NCBI GenBank assembly: GCA_963781675.1
Contig: CAWAGF010000005.1
Coordinates: 248,001 to 312,000, forward strand
DNA from: SCTD01 sp963781675
GTDB lineage: Bacteria; Actinomycetota; Actinomycetes; Mycobacteriales; SCTD01
Length of the DNA: 64,000 nt
Reading direction: 5' to 3'
Position numbers and translations under genes: made by a program. The notes under the pieces are model-generated. The model made no database searches, was not told the DNA's origin, and saw nothing but the letters and a program-made list of their open reading frames with translations. Positions 45,468 to 54,737 of the stretch are shown one piece after another. Position 1 is the stretch's first letter. Each line of letters starts with the position of its first letter.

Positions 45468-46101
45468 GTGCTCGACAACCTGCTGACCTCGCTCGCCGCC
45501 AAGGCCGCGTCGACGGGCCGAGCCGTCGGCCTGGTCGCCGGCACCGCGCTCGTGACGACCGCCCTCGTCGGTGGCGGCACCGTCGCCTTCACCGCCGTGA
45601 GCGACGACGCGCCGCTGACCAGCGGGACGTCGGTCGCCTCCGCGAGCCCCGTCGCCGTGGCCGCGGCCCAGCCGAGCGACAGCGCGACAGTCGGCATGAA
45701 GCCGTCCAAGAGCCCGGCTCCGGTCGTCAGCTTCAGCTGCGACCCGAGCAAGAACCACGGCCAGAACGTCTCGGCGTACGGCAAGACGCTCGCCAAGGGC
45801 CCCGGCCGCGGGAAGCAGGTCGCCGCGGCGGCCAGGAGCGGCTGCGGCAAGACCGCCGGCGCCGAGGTGGAGGCGAGCGAGTCGCCCGAGCCCGCGAAGA
45901 CCAAGGCGCCCAAGCCCGCGAAGGCCGCCAAGCCGGCCAAGGCCGGCCAAGCCCGCCAAGAGCGCGAAGGCCGCCAAGCCGGTGAAGACCGTCGAGGCCG
46001 AGGACGACGACGCCGACCAGGACGAGGTCGAGGCCGACGAGGTCGAGACCGAGGACGGCCCCAGCAAGGGCAAGGGCAAGGGCGGGTCCGGCAGGGGCTG
46101 A
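45468..46101 (+). CDS. Exported Lys/Ala/Pro-rich protein, unknown function (frameshifted)
   Basis: About 210 residues. GGAGG five bases before the GTG gives a strong start. A membrane helix or signal (about 19-42) is followed by a small domain SFSCDPSKNHGQNVSAYGKTLAKG with a second Cys in RSGCGK, then a PAKAAK-type repeat region and an acidic tail (EAEDDDADQDEVEADEVETEDG) ending in KGKGKGG. A surplus G near 45943 shifts the frame in the repeats; without repair the tail becomes Arg-rich. Not recognised. Followed by a hairpin. Confidence 0.65.
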
Positions 46102-46133
46102 CCCGACGCACGGGCCCAGCCCGCAGCACGTCC

Positions 46134-46168
46134 CGGAGCCCGGCTCCCCTCGCGGGGGCCGGGCTCCG
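46134..46168 (+). terminator. Hairpin terminator upstream of lpd region
   Basis: CGGAGCCCGGC (46134-46144) pairs with GCCGGGCTCCG (46158-46168); inner C and G runs and outer GCAGCAC/GTGCTGC (interrupted) extend it. It lies about 30 bases after the Lys/Ala-rich gene. Confidence 0.78.
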
Positions 46169-46225
46169 TGCTGCGCGGGGCCGCTCCGCCGTGCGGAGGT
46201 CGGCGCCGTCAGGCGCCGGGTGCCG

Positions 46226-46582
46226 TCAGGCGCCGGGGGTGCTGCCCGGAACGCCCGTCTCGCCGGCGGCCTTGCGCTTGGCCGTCCACTCCCGCATCCG
46301 GCTCGGGTAGCCGACCGCGGCCACGTCGTAGACCGGGATGCCGGTGCGCGAGCCGAAGGCGAAGGCCGCGCGCGGGCTGTCGACCCGGCGACGGGTCCAC
46401 TCGCCGTCCCCGGCCACGAGGACCAGCGTCGTAGCGGTGGTCGCCGTCTGCGGCTCGACGAACCCCTCGACGCCGCGCCGGCTGCCGGCCCAGGCCTCCA
46501 GGTGGTCCAGGTCCTCGGAGGCCGCCGCCCTGGGCGTGCCCGGACGGCCCTTGCGGCCGGTCAGGCGGTCGCGCAGTCCCAC
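46226..46582 (-). CDS. Small conserved protein, unknown function
   Basis: 118 residues from the GTG at 46582. Basic N terminus GLRDRLTGRKGRPG, then a domain with HLEAWAGSRRGVEGFVEPQTATTATTLVLVAGDGEWTRR and IPVYDVAAVGYPSRMREW. I recall similar proteins beside the lpd gene in other actinomycetes, where they are annotated hypothetical. No membrane helix. Divergent from lpd, 124 bases away. Confidence 0.72.
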   Translation of the reverse strand: MGLRDRLTGRKGRPGTPRAAASEDLDHLEAWAGSRRGVEGFVEPQTATTATTLVLVAGDGEWTRRRVDSPRAAFAFGSRTGIPVYDVAAVGYPSRMREWTAKRKAAGETGVPGSTPGA

Positions 46583-46706
46583 GGTCGTCCCCTTCGCCGG
46601 CACGCCCCGGGAATGCTCCGGGGGCCGTGCGCACCTGTACCCGTCAGGTGGAAGGATGCCTGAAACGCGCCTGCGGGTGCGAACCGGTACCGGAGGAGAG
46701 CGCATC

Positions 46707-48080
46707 GTGAGCGAGCAGACCGTCGACCTGGTCGTCCTCGGAGGGGGCAGCGGCGGCTACGCGGCGGCGCTGCGGGCCTCCGAGCTCGGCATGACCGTCG
46801 TCATGGTCGAGAAGGACAAGGTCGGCGGCACCTGCCTGCACGTCGGCTGCATCCCGACCAAGGCCCTGCTGCACGCCGCCGAGGTCGCCGACACGATCAA
46901 GGAGGCCGAGCAGTTCGGCGTGCACGGCAGCTTCGACCGGGTCGAGATGACCGAGGTCAACGCCTACAAGGACAAGGTCGTCGCCGGCCTGTTCAAGGGG
47001 CTGACCGGCCTGGTGAAGTCGCGCAAGATCGAGGTCGTCGCCGGCTCCGGCCGCCTCGTCTCCCCCACCGCCGTCGAGGTCGACGGCCGCACCATCGAGG
47101 CCAAGCACGTCCTGCTCGCCACCGGCTCGGTGCCGCGGAGCATCCCGGGCCTGGAGATCGACGGCGAGCGGGTCATCACCAGCGACCACGCGCTGAAGCT
47201 GGACACCATCCCGGGCTCGGTCGTCATCCTCGGCGCCGGCGCGATCGGCTGCGAGTTCGGCTCGGTCTGGCGCTCCTTCGGCTCCGAGGTCACCATCGTC
47301 GAGGCGCTGCCGCACCTGGTGCCGCTCGAGGAGGAGAGCTCCTCCAAGCTGCTGGAGCGCGCCTTCCGCAAGCGCGGCATCACGCAGGAGCTCGGCGCCC
47401 GCTTCGAGCGCGTCGAGCACACCGACAGCGGCGTGCGCGTGCACCTCGAGGGCGGCAAGACCGTCGAGGCCGACCTGCTGCTCGTCGCCATCGGCCGCGG
47501 GCCGGTCTCGCAGGACCTGGGCTACGAGCAGGTCGGCGTCGAGATGGAGCGCGGCTTCGTCAAGGTCGACGCGTACTGCCAGACCAGCGTCCCGACGATC
47601 AGCGCGGTCGGCGACCTCATCCCGACCCTCCAGCTGGCGCACGTCGGCTTCGCCGAGGGCATCCTCGTCGCCGAGCGCCTGGCCGGCCTCGCCGTCACCC
47701 CGATCGACTACGACGGCGTCCCCCGCGTCACCTACTCCTCGCCCGAGGTCGCCTCCGTCGGCCTGACCAGCAAGGTCGCCACGGAGCGCGGCTACGACGT
47801 GGTCGAGGCGACGTACGACCTGGCCGGCAACGGCAAGGCCCGCATCCTGGGCACAGCAGGCGCCGTGAAGGTCATCGCGTCCAAGGACGGCCCGGTCATC
47901 GGCGTCCACATGGTCGGCGAGCGCGTCGGCGAGCTCATCGCCGAGGCGCAGCTCATCACCAACTGGGAGGCGCTGCCCGGCGAGGTCGCGCAGCTCATCC
48001 ACCCGCACCCGACCATGTCCGAGGCCGTCGGCGAGGCGCACCTCGCGCTGGCCGGCAAGCCCCTCCACAGCCACTCCTAG
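46707..48080 (+). CDS. lpd: Dihydrolipoyl dehydrogenase
   Basis: 457 residues. FAD-binding VVLGGGSGGYAAALRA, redox disulfide Cys43/Cys48 in GGTCLHVGCIPTK, NAD site VILGAGAIGCEFGSVW, and the C-terminal HPHPTMSEA His-Glu pair. It re-oxidises lipoyl groups of 2-oxoacid dehydrogenase complexes and the glycine cleavage system. GGAGGAG precedes the GTG by eight bases. The E2 gene follows 13 bases later, so they form an operon. Confidence 0.95.
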   Translation: MSEQTVDLVVLGGGSGGYAAALRASELGMTVVMVEKDKVGGTCLHVGCIPTKALLHAAEVADTIKEAEQFGVHGSFDRVEMTEVNAYKDKVVAGLFKGLTGLVKSRKIEVVAGSGRLVSPTAVEVDGRTIEAKHVLLATGSVPRSIPGLEIDGERVITSDHALKLDTIPGSVVILGAGAIGCEFGSVWRSFGSEVTIVEALPHLVPLEEESSSKLLERAFRKRGITQELGARFERVEHTDSGVRVHLEGGKTVEADLLLVAIGRGPVSQDLGYEQVGVEMERGFVKVDAYCQTSVPTISAVGDLIPTLQLAHVGFAEGILVAERLAGLAVTPIDYDGVPRVTYSSPEVASVGLTSKVATERGYDVVEATYDLAGNGKARILGTAGAVKVIASKDGPVIGVHMVGERVGELIAEAQLITNWEALPGEVAQLIHPHPTMSEAVGEAHLALAGKPLHSHS

Positions 48081-48093
48081 GAGCTCTCACCCC

Positions 48094-49600
48094 ATGGCCG
48101 TCTCCGTCACCATGCCCCGCCTCGGCGAGAGCGTCTCCGAGGGCACCGTCACTCGCTGGCTGAAGAAGGAGGGCGAGCGGGTCGAGGCCGACGAGCCGCT
48201 GCTCGAGGTCTCCACCGACAAGGTCGACACCGAGATCCCCTCCCCTGCGGCCGGGATCGTCAGCTCGATCAAGGTGCAGGAGGACGAGACCGTCGAGGTC
48301 GGCGTCGAGCTGGCGGTCATCGACGACGGCAGCGGCGGGGGTGGCGAGGCCCCTGCGGCCGAGACCGCTCCGGAGCCGGCTGCCGCTCCGGAGCCGGCTG
48401 CCGCTCCCGAGCCGGAGCCGAGCCCCGAGCCCAGCCGGAGCCCGAGCCCCAGCCGGAGCCCGAGCCGGAGCCCGAGCCGGCGAAGGAGCCGGCCCCGGCG
48501 CCGCAGGCCGCCGCGCCCGCTCCTCCCGCTCCTCCCGCTGCCGCGCCGCCCCGCAGCCGTCCTCCGGTGAGGGGTCCGGTGAGGGCTCGGGCGCCGAGGG
48601 CGCGTACGTCACGCCGCTGGTCCGCAAGCTGGCGGCCGAGCACGGCGTCGACCTGTCCTCGCTGCAGGGCACCGGCGTCGGCGGCCGCATCCGCAAGCAG
48701 GACGTCCTCGACGCCGCAGGCCAGGGCCAGGGCGCTCCGGCCGCTGCTCCGGCTGCCCCCGCTGCCGCGGACACCGCCTCGGCGGGCCGGGCCGAGATCC
48801 CGCAGCCGACGAAGGGCACCAGCGCGCCGGCGCCGGCGTTCGTGGACCAGGCCGTGAAGGCCGCTCCCGACACGACGGTCCGCGGCACGACGGAGCCGAT
48901 GAGCCGGCTGCGCAAGGTCATCGCCCAGCGGATGGTCGAGTCGCTGCAGGTCAGCGCCCAGCTCACGACGGTCCTCGAGGTCGACGTCACGAAGATCGCC
49001 CGCCTGCGCGAGCAGGCCAAGGCCGCCTTCGAGCAGCGCGAGGGCGTGAAGCTGTCCTTCATGCCGTTCTTCGCCCAGGCGACGCTCGAGGCGCTCAAGG
49101 CGCACCCGGTCGTCAACGCCAGCGTCGACCAGCAGGCCGGCACGATCACCTACCACGACGCCGTGCACCTCGGCATCGCCGTCGACACCGAGCGCGGTCT
49201 GCTCGTGCCGGTCATCCACGGCGCGGGCGACCTCAACCTCGCCGGTCTGGCCAAGAAGGTCGCCGACCTGGCGCAGCGCACCCGTACCAACCAGGTCACG
49301 CCGGACGAGCTCGGCGGCGGCACCTTCACGCTGACCAACACCGGCTCGCGCGGCGCGCTGTTCGACACGCCGATCATCAACCAGCCGCAGGTGGGCGTCC
49401 TCGGCACCGGCGCGGTCGTCAAGCGCCCGGTCGTGGTCGACGACCCGGAGCTCGGCGAGGTCGTCGCGATCCGCTCGATGGTCTACCTCGCGCTGACCTA
49501 CGACCACCGGATCGTCGACGGCGCGGACGCCGCCCGCTTCCTGGTCACGGTCAAGGAGCGCCTGGAGGAGGGCGACTTCGCGGCCGAGCTCGGCCTCTAG
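48094..49600 (+). CDS. sucB: 2-oxoglutarate/branched-chain dehydrogenase E2 (frameshifted)
   Basis: About 500 residues after repair. One lipoyl domain with Lys43 in STDKVDTEI; a Pro/Glu/Ala linker with repeats; an E3-binding domain VTPLVRKLAAEHGVDLSSLQGTGVGGRI; and the acyltransferase core with LTNTGSRGALFDTPIINQPQ and catalytic YDHRIVDGADAARF. Two frameshifts lie in the repetitive linker (about 48420-48560), where indels are easily introduced. The homologue Rv2215 acts in pyruvate dehydrogenase, so the substrate (succinyl, acetyl or branched) cannot be fixed here. Confidence 0.92.
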
Positions 49601-49612
49601 CCGTCCGCCGTA

Positions 49613-49646
49613 CGACAGCCCGCTCCCTGCCGGGGGCGGGCTGTCG
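49613..49646 (+). terminator. Hairpin terminator after sucB
   Basis: CGACAGCCCGC (49613-49623) pairs with GCGGGCTGTCG (49636-49646) with partly complementary inner bases. It begins 13 bases after the sucB stop. Confidence 0.82.
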
Positions 49647-49683
49647 ACGTCTCGCGGGCAGCGGGAGTGGCAGAGTCGGCAGC

Positions 49684-50368
49684 GTGCCGGTCGACCACCT
49701 CCGCCACCTGGCGGCAGACGCCGCCCGCACGGCCGAGGTGCTCCGCACGGCGGATCCCGCCGCCGCCGTCGCGGGCTGCCCCGGCTGGGCGCTGCGCGAC
49801 CTGGCGGTGCACCTCGGGCAGGTGCACCGGTGGGCGACCGAGGTGGTGCGGACCGGAGCGCGGGCCGACGAGCCGCAGGTGCAGGTCGCCGACGCCGAGC
49901 TCGGCGACTGGCTGGCAGAGGGTGCCGGCGTGCCTGCTCGAGGTGCTGCGCGACACCGACCCGGGCCGGCCCTGCTGGACCTTCGCCGGCGAGCGGACGG
50001 CCGGCTTCTGGCGCCGACGCCAGGCGCTGGAGACCGTCGTGCACCGCGTGGACGCCGAACGCGTCGCCGCTGACCCGACCCCGCTGCCGGAGGACCTGGC
50101 GGAGGACGGCGTCGCCGAGGTCGTCGACCTGCTGCACGCACGGCAGGTGCACCTCGGACGCACGGCGCCGCCGACCGCGGCCGCGAGCCTGGTCTCGACG
50201 GCCAGTGGCCGCACCTGGCTGCTCGGCGAGGGGGCGCCGCAGGCGACCGTGACCGGGCCGCCGGAGCAGCTCCTGCTGCTGCTGTGGAAGCGGCCGAGCA
50301 GCGGGCTGCAGCGGGAGGGCGAGCTCGCGGCGCTCGACGCGCTGCTGACCGGGCGCCTCACGCCCTGA
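49684..50368 (+). CDS. Maleylpyruvate isomerase family (DinB-like) protein, frameshifted
   Basis: About 227 residues. The N-terminal VDHLRHLAADAARTAEVLR, CPGWALRDLAVHLGQVHRW and later ETVVHRVDAERVA place the three metal-binding His of the mycothiol-dependent maleylpyruvate isomerase fold (TIGR03083 type). The C-terminal part ends LLLLLWKRPSS, typical of the family. A surplus G near 49930 (EGAG to ACLLEVLRD) breaks the frame. Specific reaction unknown; a mycothiol-dependent transferase is likely. Confidence 0.82.
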
Positions 50369-50405
50369 GTCGCGAGGCGGACGCCCGCAGAGGAGGATCA
50401 GCCGC

Positions 50406-51302
50406 ATGAGGATCGGCATCACCGGCGCGTCCGGGCTCATCGGCAGCGCGCTCGTCCCTGCTCTGCGGGCTGACGGCCATGACGTCGTCCGCTTCGTGCG
50501 CGGCGAGGCCGCCGGCGCCGACGAGCGCCCGTGGGAGCCGTCCACGCGCACCCTCGACCCGCGGCACGTCGAGGACCTCGACGCGGTCGTGCACCTGGCC
50601 GGCGCGGGCGTGGCGGACGAGCGGTGGAGCGAGCAGCGCAAGCGGGTCGTCCTCGGCAGCCGGGTCGACGGCACGACCGCCGTCGCGCAGGCGCTGGCCG
50701 CCGCGCAGGGCCCGAAGGTGCTGCTGTCCTCCAGCGCCATCGGCTTCTACGGCGACACCGGCGACCGGCTGACCGACGAGAGCGGGCCCACCGGTGAGGG
50801 GTTCCTCGCCGACGTGTGCCGGCAGTGGGAGGCGTGCACCGCTCCCGCCGAGGCCGCCGGCGCGCGCGTCGCCCACCTGCGCACCGGGATCGTGCTGTCC
50901 GGCAAGGGCGGCGCCCTCGAGCCGCAGCTCCCGGTGTTCAAGCTGGGCCTCGGCGCACCGCTCGGGACCGGCCGGCAGTGGACCTCCTGGATCTCCCTGC
51001 AGGACGAGGTGGCCGCGATCCGCCACCTGCTGACGGCCGACGTCGCCGGCCCGGTCAACCTCGTCGGGCCGGCCCCCGTCACGAACAAGGACTTCACGAA
51101 GGCGCTCGGCCGGGCGCTGCACCGGCCCACGTTGCCGATCAAGGTGCCCGCCTTCGCGCTGCGGGCGATGCTCGGGCCGTTCGCCGACGAGGGCGTGCTC
51201 ATCGGGCAGCGCCTGGCGCCGAAGGTGCTGCAGGACAGCGGGTTCGCGTTCGCGCACACCGACGTGGACAGCGCGCTGCAGGCTGCCCTGCAGGACCGCT
51301 AG
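50406..51302 (+). CDS. TIGR01777-family NAD-dependent epimerase
   Basis: 298 residues of the extended SDR fold (YfcH/SulA group). NAD motif GITGASGLIGSALVPAL, VVHLAGAGVADERW, SSSAIGFYGDTGDRLTDE and RTGIVLSGKGGAL are characteristic. The SDR Tyr-Lys pair is not conserved as YxxxK. The homologue Rv2216 follows the E2 gene in mycobacteria, as here. Substrate unknown. GGAGG seven bases before the ATG. Its TAG is shared with the convergent kinase gene. Confidence 0.9.
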   Translation: MRIGITGASGLIGSALVPALRADGHDVVRFVRGEAAGADERPWEPSTRTLDPRHVEDLDAVVHLAGAGVADERWSEQRKRVVLGSRVDGTTAVAQALAAAQGPKVLLSSSAIGFYGDTGDRLTDESGPTGEGFLADVCRQWEACTAPAEAAGARVAHLRTGIVLSGKGGALEPQLPVFKLGLGAPLGTGRQWTSWISLQDEVAAIRHLLTADVAGPVNLVGPAPVTNKDFTKALGRALHRPTLPIKVPAFALRAMLGPFADEGVLIGQRLAPKVLQDSGFAFAHTDVDSALQAALQDR

Positions 51303-52737
51303 CCCTCCGGGCGCACCTCGACCAGCCGCCAGCCGTCAGCCGTCCGCGTCAGCTCGACGGCGAACGCCTGCTCGCCCCGGGCCGCCGCGCGGCTGACGAC
51401 AGCACCCGCGGCGTCGCGCACCTCGTACGCCGCGAGGACGTCGACGACGCGCAGGCTCGCGGCCGAACCGCTCTCGCGCAGCACCTCGACGGTGCGCACC
51501 TGGTGGCGCAGCCCGTGCGCGGTCTGCTCCTGGTCGACCAGCGACCGCAGCAGGGCGGTGTCGGAGGCCAGCCCCGGCGAGCCCGGCGCGTAGACGGCGC
51601 CCAGCCCGGCCAGGTCCCCGGTGGCGAAGGCCTCCGCGCGTGCGGCGTCGAGCCCGTCGAGCACGCCGGCCCAGTCGACGGCGGCGACAGACGGGGCGAC
51701 CGACGCGGGCGCCGCCCGGGGGGGCACCGGTGCGGGCTCCCCGCCGCGGCCGGACAGCCAGCCGGCGACCCCGCCCACGACGAGCAGCGCAGCGAGGCCC
51801 GCGGCGAGCAGGACCCCCTGCGGCACCCGCCGCCGGCCGGCGCCCGGCTCAGCGGGAGCCGGGGCGCGCACCGCGTGCGTCTCGCGGACCTCGGGCACCG
51901 GCCCGGCCGCGGGCAGCCCGCCGGTCAGGCGGACCGGGGCGGTCGCGTGCGCGCGGCGCAGCAGCGAGGCGAAGGTGGCCGCGTCCGGCCGCCCGGCCGG
52001 GTCGGCGACCAGGCCGGCCTCGACGGCCGCGACCAGGGCGCGCGGGGCAGACGGCGCCAGCAGCCCGAGCGGCGCGCGGCTGCCGGCGGCCGCGGCGGCC
52101 AGCACGTCCTGCACGGACGCGCCGTCGTGCGGCGCCGACCCGGCGAGCATGTGGTGGCACACCGCGGCGAGCGCCCACACGTCCGCGGCGGCGTCCGGGT
52201 CGCCACCCGCGGCGACGGCCGGGTCGACGTACTCCGCCGTGCCGTCGACGGCGGCCAGCCGCTCGCCCGGCGACCGCGCGCCAGCCCCAGGTCGGACAGC
52301 AGCGGCATCCCGTCGGCGGTGAAGCAGCACGTTGGACGGCGTCACGTCGCCGTGCACCAGCCCGCGGCGTGCGCCGCGGCGAGCGCCTGCGCGAGCGGCG
52401 CCCCGACCGTCACGACCTCGCCCGGTTCGAGCGAGCCGCGCCGGGCCAGCAGCGCGGCCAGCGAGCCGCCGGGCGCGTGGTCGAGCACCAGGACCGTGCC
52501 CTCGCCGGACCCGAGCACGTCGCGCAGCCGCACGACGTACGGCGTGTCGAGGCTGCGCAGCAGCGAGGCCTCGCGGCGCAGGGCGTCGACCGCGGACGGG
52601 TCGGCGCCGGCCCGCAGCCGCTTGAGCGCGACGGTGTCGCCGGTCGCCTGCTCGCGGGCCCGCCACACCTCGCCGGTCGCGCCGAAGCCCAGCAGCGCCT
52701 CGACGTCGTAGCCGGGAAGGGACCACACCTCGCTCAC
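51299..52737 (-). CDS. Ser/Thr protein kinase-like membrane protein (frameshifted)
   Basis: About 478 residues. Gly-loop LGFGATGEVW, Lys in VALKRLRAG, Glu in LRREASLLRSL, catalytic loop GLVHGDVTPSNVLL (HGD instead of HRD), DLG instead of DFG in LLSDLGLA, then DVWALAAVCHHML. After a cytoplasmic linker a membrane helix (GVLLAAGLAALLVVGGVAGWL) leads to an extracytoplasmic domain resembling a small NTF2-like or sensor fold. Three frameshifts cluster at about 52280-52365 in the catalytic loop. The missing HRD Arg suggests no activation-loop control or low activity. Confidence 0.82.
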
Positions 52738-52799
52738 CGCGGCGGAGTCTCCCAGACCGTCGACCGGCCGGAGCGCTTCTCCACACCTACGCTGCCCGG

Positions 52800-54007
52800 G
52801 TGCCGGAGGTCGTGGTGGTCGGGGCAGGGCTGGCCGGGCTGGCCTGCGCGCGGCACCTCCGGTCGGCGGGCGTCGAGGTCGTCGTGCGCGAGGCGGGCGA
52901 CGCCGTGGGCGGCCGGGTCCGCACCGACGTCGTCGACGGGATGCTGCTGGACCGCGGCTTCCAGGTGCACAACACCGGCTACCCGGAGGCGCAGCGGGTC
53001 CTCGACCACGCCGGCGCTCGACCTGCGCCCGTTCGCGGCGGGCGCGCTGGTCCGCGTCGGCGACCGGCTGCACCGCGTCGGCGACCCGCGGCGGGTGCCG
53101 ACGTGGGCGCCGGCGACGCGTGCGCGCGCCGATCGGCTCGCTCAAGGACAAGGTGCTCATCGCGCCGGCTCGCCGCCGAGGCCGCGCTGCACTCCCCCGA
53201 CGCGCTGCTGTCCCGGCCGGAGACGACGACGTACGACGCGCTGCGCGCCCGCGGCCTGTCGGACACGGTCGATCGACCGCTTCTTCCGGCCGTTCCTGTC
53301 CGGCGTCTTCCTCGAGGACGAGCTGGGCACCAGCAGCCGCTTCTTCGACCTGGTCTGGCGCTCCTTCGCCCGCGGCACCCAGTGCGTGCCCTCCGCGGGC
53401 ATGGGCGCGATCCCCGCGCAGCTCGCGCAGGGCCTGGACGTGCGGCTGAGGAGCCGGTCGCGCGCGGTGCGGGCGGTACGAGGCGGACGGCGCGCCCGCC
53501 CGCGCGGTCGTGGTCGCCACCGGCGGACCGGCCGCCGCGCAGCTCCTGCCCGGGCTGGTCGTGCCCGGCCACCAGCAGCGTCACCACGCACTACCACCTG
53601 GCGCCCGAGCCGCCGGTGCGCGAGGCGGCCATGGTGCTGGACGGCGAGCGGGCGGACCGGTCGCCAACACCGTCGTGCTCACGAACGCCGCCCCCTCGTA
53701 CGCCCCCGGTCGGCACCTGGTCAGCAGCAGCGTCGTGCGCGGCGACGCGTCGGAAGGCCGTGTGCGGCAGCACCTCTCGCGGCTGTACGGCGTGGACACC
53801 GGGGCGTGGGAGCACGTCGCGGCGTACGACGTGACGGACGCGCTGCCCAGGCAGGACCCGCCGATGGGCCGCTTCCGCCGCGAGGTGCGGCTCGAGCCCG
53901 GCCTCTACGTCTGCGGCGACCACCGCGACTCGGCGTCCATCCAGGGGGCGCTGGTGTCCGGGCGCCGGGCGGCGGACGCCGTGCTCGCCGACCTGCGCAC
54001 GCCGTGA
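52800..54007 (+). CDS. FAD-dependent amine oxidase/protoporphyrinogen oxidase-like (multiply frameshifted)
   Basis: About 400 residues after repair. FAD-binding VVVVGAGLAGLACARHL at the start, GGRVRTDVVDGMLLDRGFQV, then FRPFLSGVFLEDELGTSSRFF and the C-terminal GLYVCGDHRDSASIQGALVSGRRAA. These fit the NAD(P)-binding Rossmann flavoenzymes related to protoporphyrinogen oxidase and phytoene desaturase. At least six indels occur in 1.2 kb (near 53018, 53123, 53168, 53270, 53475 and 53570-53665). Substrate not predictable. No heme or carotenoid genes adjacent. Confidence 0.8.
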
Positions 54008-54121
54008 CCGCGCGGCGCCGGGACGCGCGCACGGATGATCACCGCCCTGCTGCTGCTCGCGACGCAGGTGCGCCGCGCTGTCCTGCTCGGCTGATCCGCG
54101 GGCGGGCGTAGCCTCGGCGAG

Positions 54122-54737
54122 GTGGAGGTCCGGCGGCTCGGCAGCGTGCCGTACGACGACGCCTGGCGGCTGCAGCAGTCCGTGCACGCGCAGGTCGTCG
54201 CGGGGCACGACGACGTCGCGCTGCTGCTGGAGCACCCGCCGGTCTACACCGCGGGCAAGCGGACCGAGCCGTGGGAGCGGCCCGTCGACGGGACCCCCGT
54301 GGTCGACGTGGACCGCGGCGGCAAGATCACCTGGCACGGCCCGGGGCAGGTCACCGGCTACCCGATCGTGCGGCTGGCCGACCCGGTCGACGTCGTCGCC
54401 TACGTGCGCGACGTCGAGCAGCTGCTCATCGACGTGTGCGACGCGCTGGGGCTGGCGACCGGCCGGGTCGACGGGCGCAGCGGCGTCTGGACCCCGGACG
54501 GCGCGCGCAAGGTGGCCGCGATCGGCATCCGGGTGAGCCGCGGCGTGACGATGCACGGCTTCGCGCTGAACTGCGACCCGGACCTCTCGGCGTACGACCG
54601 GATCGTGCCGTGCGGCATCGCGGACGCCACCGTCACGTCGCTGTCGCGCGAGCTCGACCGGGACGTCACCGTCGACGAGGTGCTGCCGCTGCTCGAGGCC
54701 CGGCCTCCCGCGCCTGTCGGCAGCCGTCCGCGCCTAG
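54122..54737 (+). CDS. lipB: Octanoyl-ACP:protein octanoyltransferase (C-terminal frameshift)
   Basis: About 205 residues. It moves octanoate from ACP to lipoyl domains. Catalytic Lys130 (GARKVAAIG) and Cys164 (IVPCGIA) are present, with GGKITWHGPGQVTGYP as the substrate loop. Read straight through, the frame has no stop for another 0.8 kb; losing one base near 54715 gives ALSAAVRA and a TAG at 54735-54737, the expected length. That TAG shares CTAG with the convergent exported-protein gene. Next to lipA, 2.1 kb downstream. Confidence 0.9.

Noticed and set aside
48361..48560. GAGCC-rich repeats in sucB as a mobile or regulatory repeat
   Set aside because: They encode the Pro/Glu/Ala linker between lipoyl and E3-binding domains, a normal E2 feature.
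54034..54093. Tiny frame of about 19 codons (MITALLLLATQV) before lipB
   Set aside because: No ribosome site or conservation can be argued; too short to support.
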